Part shown: piece after piece, positions 57,789 through 64,000 of the stretch
Numbering within the stretch: the first letter of the stretch is position 1
Layout: each line of letters starts with the position of its first letter
From: Neofusicoccum parvum
Taxonomy: Eukaryota > Ascomycota > Dothideomycetes > Botryosphaeriales > Botryosphaeriaceae
NCBI GenBank assembly: GCA_020912385.1
Contig: CP087214.1
Span: 248,001-312,000, forward strand
Direction: 5' to 3'
DNA: 64,000 bases
Made by a program: the position numbers and the translations under genes
Notes under the pieces: generated by a model
The model's input: the letters and a program-made list of their open reading frames with translations, nothing else
Database searches by the model: none
What the model was told of the DNA's origin: nothing

Positions 57789-58797
57789 ATGGCCGCCCTC
57801 CGGTCCGCCGCGTCCAAGGCCGTCCACCTCAAGGTCTACCCGCGGCCCGCCAGCCTCAGCGAGAGCCGCGAGCTCCTCGGCGTGCTGCAGCAGTTCGGCG
57901 AAGTGACCATGTTCAAGAGCCTTCGGGTAAGCCGATCAGATCAGCAATGCGGAGCGAGAGCAGACGCTCACATGGAGCCCGCGCTCGCAGTTTGACTACG
58001 TCCAGCCCGCCCCGAACACCTGCCTCGCCATTTACCGAGACGCCACCTCCGCTGCCAGACTGCTCCAAGCGTCGCCGCTGCGTTTCACGCTCGAACCGAT
58101 TGCTGGCGAGCACGCTGCCGACCCTCACGATCACAATCTCGAGCCAGCCCGGGACGGCGGGCGGGTGTCAGAGCTGGATCCGCACGCCGACCCCGAGGTG
58201 GCAGACGTCATGGAAGACGCCGAGTTCAACATCACAAACGGCCCAAGCAAGTCCGGTGCTGAGGAGATGATCCGTCCGAGCACGCTGCTATATCAGACGA
58301 TTGACTCTTTCTCCCGTCCCAAGGAGGATGCCCGCTCGAGCACTGTTTCGGACGCCGCCGAATCGGATGCCAACCCCGCGAGGCCTGACGCCGAATTGGT
58401 CGACCAACCCGACGGGCATTATGCTGTGGAGCAGCCCGACCCGGATCCCGCGCCCAAGCACGTCCCCGAGCCGAAGCCTCCGCGCGTGTTCCACGTCGTT
58501 GCCGACGTTTCGGAGATGAACCATCGTGACTATATCGAGCGCTCGTTCTGGTACGGGCCGTACATGCCGCGGAAACGGAGCGCTGCGTACCAAGACTTGA
58601 CGGCGAGGGGCGTGCCACCGGGCATTGCGGACGTGCATGCGAACAAGCCGGAGCAGACGATGAGATTCGTGCAGCAGTTGCGCGAGGACGTCTCGAGGAG
58701 ACCATCGCTGAAGCAGATTTGGGAGCGGGGCCAGGCGCAGCGCGCAAAGGACTTGGAGTCCCCGGCTAGCGGACCGTCGATCGAAGAGCCTCGATGA
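57789..58797 (+). CDS. RRM-like protein, possibly mitochondrial
   Basis: Two exons, 57789-57926 and 57991-58797 (64-nt phase-0 intron, GTAAGC...TCGCAG), give 314 aa. The first 75 residues follow an RRM-like pattern across the splice: VHLKVYPRPASLSESRELLGVLQQFGEVTMFKSLR, then FDYVQPAPNTCLAIYRDATSAARLL. The N-terminus (MAALRSAASKAVHLKVYPR) is basic without acidic residues and could be a mitochondrial presequence. Residues about 95-215 are acidic and Pro-rich. The C-terminal part (FHVVADVSEMNHRDYIERSFWYGPYMP, MRFVQQLREDVSRRPSLKQIWE) is globular and seems the conserved section. Function is not assigned; RNA binding is inferred from the N-terminal pattern. Confidence 0.75.
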
Positions 58798-59946
58798 ATC
58801 TGGTGCCACGCGAGGTATCCAGGATTCAGAAAATCCGATAGCCGCGAACGGCACCGTGGCTCCGGAACGCTCTCCGAAGTGTAAAACGTCGTGGAAGTGG
58901 TCAGTTTTGCATTGTACCGCAACAGCCAACCAGGATGCGCCTACACCAAGGGATTCGACGCATTTGCCCAACAAGGTTTGGCGTATTGCCTTCGCCTTCG
59001 CGCCGGCAAATGCTCGAACCCACCACCTGTCTGGCATGTCTTACTGCTGCAATGCTTTCCCAGAAGGCCACGTATGGCGGGCTACTATTATCGGAGAAAA
59101 GGATCGCATGATTCGGGCGATTTGCGCAAGGAAGTGCAGCATGGTCCGAGAGTTTCATGCACGCGCGGATTCGCACACACGACCCATTGGGACTCTTTGG
59201 CCCGCCGATTGGCGAGAAGGGGTTGGCAATCACCATCGGAAATCACGCAGCCACCGGGTTCAAGCTTCGTGTTGACGCGTGTAACGCTGTACGTGTAGAG
59301 GATCCGGGCGCGCACCTTCTCCTTGGCACGGACTATGTTTGTGGCAACTGGATGCATTATGCTGAGGAAATATAGGCCAGAGTCTTTGTTCTTTTTGCGG
59401 GAAACAACATATTGTGGTGTAGGACAAGAGAACAGCATTCCTCACCCGCTTGGCGCAGTTCAGCTGGGCTACCCGGGCTGTGGTGAGACCGGTTGAGCAA
59501 GACCACGGGGATGTGCTGAGATCGTGCCACGCCTATGCGCTTTTCTGACTATCGTGAGTTTCTTGAGATTTTCCCTGCTTTGCGATGATACATGGACATG
59601 AAGTCTTTGCCAGAGACCAGCCCTTCTATAGGCCTGGGCATTGGACGAATTCGTCGTTCGTGTTCTCACTCGCCGTCTTGTTTGCTCTTGTTTGCAGTGA
59701 AGGCTGCATGCGGGAACAAGAACAAAGCACCCGACCTACAGAGCGAACAAAGGCCGGACACGGCAATGCAATGTACACTTCCGGTCTTCAACCTTGTGAA
59801 ATGAACGCTCGTCTTTCTTTTCTTTCTGAATACAATTGCCTTCGCGTCTGTATCCAATCTCTTCTCTCGCTGTCTCATTTCTCCCCAAACGTGATATTCG
59901 TCGTTACTCCGCACGTACTACTTGCAAGAACTTTTGCTAGTCCACG
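58798..59946. other. Intergenic region
   Basis: About 1.1 kb between two + strand genes. Frames up to 139 codons lack motifs and splice-supported extension. I see only probable 3' and 5' untranslated DNA. Confidence 0.5.
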
Positions 59947-61686
59947 ATGCCACCCAAGTTCCCTGAACATGACCGCCGCGCCAGACGCCTGAAGCAGAGG
60001 CAGGCGGAGGCGGATGCGAACAATGGATCACCCAGCACTGTAGGTTCAGAGTCGGGCTTCAGTGCCGCGAATACCACTTCGAGCCAGACCAGCATACCAA
60101 GTCCTCTGCCCAAGCCTCAGTGCAGGCAGCCAATGCCTCGAGGAAACCGCAAAAGACCGCAATCGCAAGCCGGGGCCTCCGCACACTTGAAGAAGCAGAA
60201 GTTCGTGACGTTCGATGAGAAGGAAGAGGACGTCGTAGTCGAGGACGTCGTAGTCGAGGACGTCGTAGTCGAGGACGACGTAGTCACGGGCGAAACACCT
60301 GGCAACGGATTGGATCAGGAACCCGAGAAGAAGGCTTTCTACCAGAAAGAGCCCGAGTACCTGGATACGTACGACCACATCAAGGCCAAGCTGATCGAGC
60401 TGTTCGGTCGGGATGCCGAGCTGGACAAGGGCGAAAAGCAAGATGAGGTGTATCAAGAGGGCTTGGTCGCCGAGTTCGCCCGTGAATACTTTGACTTCAC
60501 GGTGTCCAGCAAGAGCGAAGCGAAGCTCTTGGAGCACCTATGCAAGATGGATGTGTCGTCAGCGCTGCTCATCGGCTGCGTGGCCGACGGCGGACCTGGC
60601 GTCGCAAAGGGCTGGCTGAAAATCTTCACGGATCCGTTCGAACGCAGGCAGCTGGTCAGCGGCATCATCGGAATGGTGCTCAACGAGCACGTCTTCTCGA
60701 GCCTGTGCTACGGCGCCATGCCCGCGCAGCTCCTCAAACTGCACGAGGAGATCGACTTCAAGTACAGGCTCTACGACCCTGACAGCAAGGAAAACATCCC
60801 TGAAGACGGTGAGTTCTCACACAAAGCCCCTCCCCACGAATCAAAGCATCACTGACACGAACACCCAGGCTTCACCCGCGGCGAGCGCCGGTACAAGGCC
60901 ATCCGCGAGATCATCTCCGCCGACTCCAACCCGCTGCGCCACCTCGGCCTGCCGCCCGACTTCATCGCGCGCAGCAAGCTCCTCGCCTGGCAGCTGCACA
61001 CGCTCCTCTCGCCCATCCTCTCGCTCGCAGCCAAAAGCCGCCGCGAGGATCCCACCGCGACGATCGCAGCGCTCTACGCCATCGCGGCCAAGGCCGGGCT
61101 GCTCGCGCTGCAGATGCGGCTCGACCGCGGCACCGTGTACCACGCGCACGCGGCCTACAAGGACGAGTTCTGGGCCGAGGACGAGATGCGCGCGTTCAAC
61201 CGCGCGCAGATGGTGCGGGCGAACCCGGCGCGCCAGGACCACGGCGGCGACGAGGCGCGGGCGCGCGAGGCGCGCGCGAAGCTGGCGCTGGTGCGGTACA
61301 CGCTGGCGCCCGGGTGGAAGGCGTACAAGAAGGGCGGGTGGAGGAAGGGGGATAAGGAGCGCGGGGTGAGGGTGACGGATTTGACGAAGGCGTGGGTGGG
61401 GTTGCGGTGGGGGTGGCAGCGGAGGTGGGAGACGGTGGAGGAGGGGAGGGCGAGGGCGGAGAAGGCGAAGGTGGAGATGGCGAAGGCGGCGAAGGGGAAG
61501 GGAAGGGAGAAGGGGAAGGCGGCTGCTGAGGAAGAAGAAGGGTTTGAAGAGTGGCTGATGATTTGGGCGGAGAATAGGAAGGATAAAAGCGAGCTGAGGA
61601 AGATCCAGGGGTGGTTTGACTTCAATGAGCCTGCGCCTGAGGGACTCCTCGAGAGCGATGATGATGATGGAGCTGTTGCCTCGTGA
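59947..61686 (+). CDS. Hypothetical protein with an EDVVV repeat and charged C-terminus
   Basis: Two exons, 59947-60808 and 60869-61686 (60-nt phase-1 intron, GTGAGT...CCCAG), give 559 aa. The N-terminus is basic and Ser/Pro-rich (DRRARRLKQRQAEAD). Residues about 94-113 are an EDVVV repeat encoded by a 15-bp DNA repeat. Residues about 135-420 look globular and helical (EYLDTYDHIKAKLIELFGRD, YQEGLVAEFAREYFDF, LLEHLCKMDVSSALLIGC, RRYKAIREIISADSNPLRHLGLPPDF, LLAWQLHTLLSPIL). A Lys/Glu/Ala-rich segment (about 470-510) and EEWLMIWAENRKDKSELRKIQGWF end in an acidic tail. No known domain was recognised. The splice exactly joins EDG to FTRGER, keeping frame. Confidence 0.8.
60226..60285 (+). repeat. 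15-bp coding minisatellite, four units
   Basis: GAGGACGTCGTAGTC is repeated four times head to tail, the last unit differing by one base change. Each unit encodes Glu-Asp-Val-Val-Val (the last Glu-Asp-Asp-Val-Val), so length changes by whole units would not break the frame. Confidence 0.9.
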
Positions 61687-62074
61687 GAGGTCAATGGTGG
61701 GCGCGGTTGATTAAAGCTGGAGACGTTCTGCTTTGTGTTTTGTTGTGGTTATTCATCGCACATCTGTACGGATTTAATTTAGTTTCTTGCGGTTTTGGAA
61801 TATCCCATCCTTCATACACAATCGTTTACTGATTGGCTGAGTTGTAAGCGACCCGAAGGTTTACACCTGTGGCTGTGTTCGCCCCTCCGCCCCACTCTGT
61901 TGCAGCCAACGAATGCCACCCAGCAGGCAGCAGGCATCTGCAGGTCTAAGCCTCCTTCCTACTCTCTTCTCAGTCCTCCATCGACCCACACGCCAGCTTC
62001 GATGACTTCAGGCCTCAGCATAGTTCTTCATTGCCCCTCTTGTCAAGCTACTTCGCCCTCCACTCGCCGGCGTC
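61687..62074. other. Intergenic region
   Basis: This 388-bp stretch contains the 3' end of the 559-aa gene and the promoter of the HeLo-like gene. AT-rich near 61740-61810; nothing specific is recognised. Confidence 0.5.
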
Positions 62075-64000
62075 ATGTCTTTCGGATACGGCGTCGGTGA
62101 CATAATCGCCGTTGGAGAGCTGTGTTTCAAGCTGTACCGTCAAGTATACCAGATAGCCAAAGGCGCCCCAGAGGAGCTCCGGTCGCTGCAGGTGGAGCTT
62201 TCCGAGATGACCAACATCATCAAAGCTCTCACCGAAGACCTCCAGCAGCCAAGTTCCGCAATCGCACAAGCCGGCCCCGACCGATTGTCTCTGATGAACC
62301 AAATAATGGAACGCACGAATGAAGTGCTCCGCAGCCTTGACGGGCTTTCGAAGAAGTTCGATGTATTCCGGCCTTCACCGAATGGCACAAGGAAGAGCAA
62401 CGTCTTGCGACGCAACTGGAACAAGTTTCAATACGCAAAGGAAGTCAGGACCATCAATGACCTTCGCACAAAATTGTCGTATCAGAGAGGCCTCCTCACC
62501 TTGTTGTTGCTTGCAGGAAATAAGTGAGTTGTCTAGGTTCCTGAGACTATATGAAGTCATTCTAATTCGATGCAGCTCATCTTTGGAAAGGATCCAATCA
62601 CAGAATGCAAAGATTTCAGCCTTGGTCGAAGAGATCAAAGCTCAAATGTACGGGGTCGCCACAACACCAGTTACAGTACCCCAGCTCCAGGGAATGTATG
62701 ATGACCAATTTCGATTTGAGGTTACCAAAAAGATGATGGAAAAAGCCGAGATCAATGGGACGGCATGGTTAGCAATCGGCATCAGCGAATGGCTTCAATC
62801 AGGGAAATGGTGGCTCATGAAAGTAAGTTCTTCTGGCCATTTCTTGCTATATCCATATCCATTGGGGCTGCATATCTGGTTTCCTCTCAATTACGCCATC
62901 CGAGTTCGTATCTTTGACGAGAATTCAAACACACAGGCACAGGTGCATCTTTACAACGCACCCAGTGGAAGCCGCAAACAGCACCAGTCGTACACGGATC
63001 TTCTCAAGGCCTCTTGGATTTTGACAGATGTTCTTGCTGCACATCCTCAAATGGCATTCATATCAAGCGGAACACAGCAGCTTGATATCCAGCACTTGGG
63101 TCGAGTAAGAGAAGACCTCGCTAATTGAAGTGACTGAAATACATGTACTAACCTGCATAGGTTATTACGGCAGAACACAAGAGATTCGAGCAGTTCATTG
63201 GGACAAAGCCTAGGCGACAAGATATCCTTTCTGCCGACTTTACTATTTGGGGTTCCGGCTCGAGAACATCTCTCGTTCCAAAGCTCGACCCAAACCAAAT
63301 TGATCGCGCCCACAACTGGAGTACTGCATCAGGAGAGATATTATATCAAAAGTAGGTAATACCGTTCTATTTCCGCAGACTTTTGAGCTGATTTTTCCTA
63401 GATTTGGCCAGTACGTATCCCGATATACAGGAATTGAAATGGAGTGCGTTGTGATCTTAGAAGCCGAAAAGGGAACGAGATCGCTCAATCTCATTGCTCA
63501 AATATCGGATGGCCAGGATGTCCTTCGTCAAGATATGTTAGGGCGCGCAGGTATGCTTCGTCGCATGGGAGATTTTTGGACACTCTCCTGACTCTTGATC
63601 AGCTATGAATCAATTTCACATCCAGGCACCTACGAAATCAGATGGACGGCACTATATTGTTCTCTCCCGAGAACGTCCCTTAGGGTTTGAATCTGGAGCC
63701 GACATTGAGACTTTCGATGCATTGATCTTCGCTGACATCGAAGGTACGTCCCACTCTACGCTCCGCCGAGAATAAATCCTGTTGATATGTACAGCTGCCC
63801 GCGCCCTCTACATCCTGGTAATATCGATAATCGAATTCCGATCAATGTTTCCAGCCTCAACGTTTGATGCCCGATCCTTGCATGGCGCAGCACTCTTAAA
63901 GAGCTTGTGCAACGCGCATTCATCTGAAAAGGAAGAATGGACAGCCAAGCAGAAAAAGGATATTGTCCTGCTCAGCGAAGGAATCTCTAGTCATATCACC
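62075..64000 (+). CDS. Protein with HeLo-like/STAND-type N-terminal domain, 5' part
   Basis: The gene runs off the window. Seven exons join in phase: 62075-62523, 62576-62822, 62937-63104, 63161-63351, 63402-63550, 63603-63743 and 63795-64000 onward. The first about 100 residues, MSFGYGVGDIIAVGELCFKLYRQV ... APEELRSLQVELSEMTNIIKAL, follow the hydrophobic-helix pattern of the fungal N-terminal domains found on STAND/NLR-like and ankyrin proteins (HeLo-like, SesB-like). Later exons encode mixed globular sequence (FEVTKKMMEKAEINGTAWLAIGISEW, YVSRYTGIEMECVVILEAEKGTRSLN) without a domain I recognise; no NACHT or repeat domain has appeared by the edge. HeLo-type domains are linked to regulated cell death and non-self recognition; that role here is inferred. 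The third exon could be joined to the second without splicing, since the 114-nt intron is in frame. Confidence 0.78.

Overview
The window is nuclear DNA from a filamentous ascomycete (Pezizomycotina). Evidence: GC-rich codon use; many short introns (about 50-140 nt) with GTAAGT/GTGAGT donors, CTAAC-like branch sites and YAG acceptors; and a gene set containing a HET-domain protein, a LaeA/Llm-type methyltransferase, a Zn2Cys6 regulator and a HeLo/STAND-like N-terminal domain. A dothideomycete is plausible, but nothing in the sequence proves the class. I found no rRNA, tRNA or CRISPR array. Exon joins were worked out by hand from splice motifs, reading phase and family conservation.

Left part (1-19 kb) is gene-dense and mostly on the + strand: a truncated leucine-rich protein, a secreted asparagine-glycosylation-rich protein (-), a gluconolactonase-like beta-propeller, a hypothetical (-), then housekeeping genes RRP7 (ribosome biogenesis), UAP1 (UDP-GlcNAc synthesis for chitin and glycans) and a seven-knuckle GIS2/CNBP protein, a metallo-beta-lactamase-like protein, and an unusual HMG-box plus kinase-like fusion.

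Middle part (19-43 kb) is sparse: a 735-aa protein with a repeated Cys-Trp helical motif, a mitochondrial acyl-CoA dehydrogenase (-), and a LaeA/Llm-family methyltransferase (-) assembled from seven exons including a 19-nt one. Its start is followed by about 11.4 kb with no convincing gene, holding GC-rich low-complexity DNA and a possible short Ty1/copia relic.

Right part (43-64 kb): a Zn2Cys6 factor (-) diverges from an L-rhamnonate dehydratase (+) across a 393-bp shared promoter. Two conserved hypotheticals and a HET-domain protein follow on the - strand, then four + strand genes: a disordered 211-aa protein, an RRM-like protein, a 559-aa protein with a DNA minisatellite, and a gene cut by the window edge whose N-terminus resembles HeLo-like/STAND regulators. 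HET and HeLo-like domains about 6 kb apart suggest, but do not prove, a self/non-self recognition neighbourhood.

There is no biosynthetic gene cluster. The most interesting items are the HMG-kinase fusion, the Cys-Trp repeat protein, the sequon-array secreted protein, the long gene-poor region beside the LaeA-like gene, and the divergent regulator/dehydratase pair.
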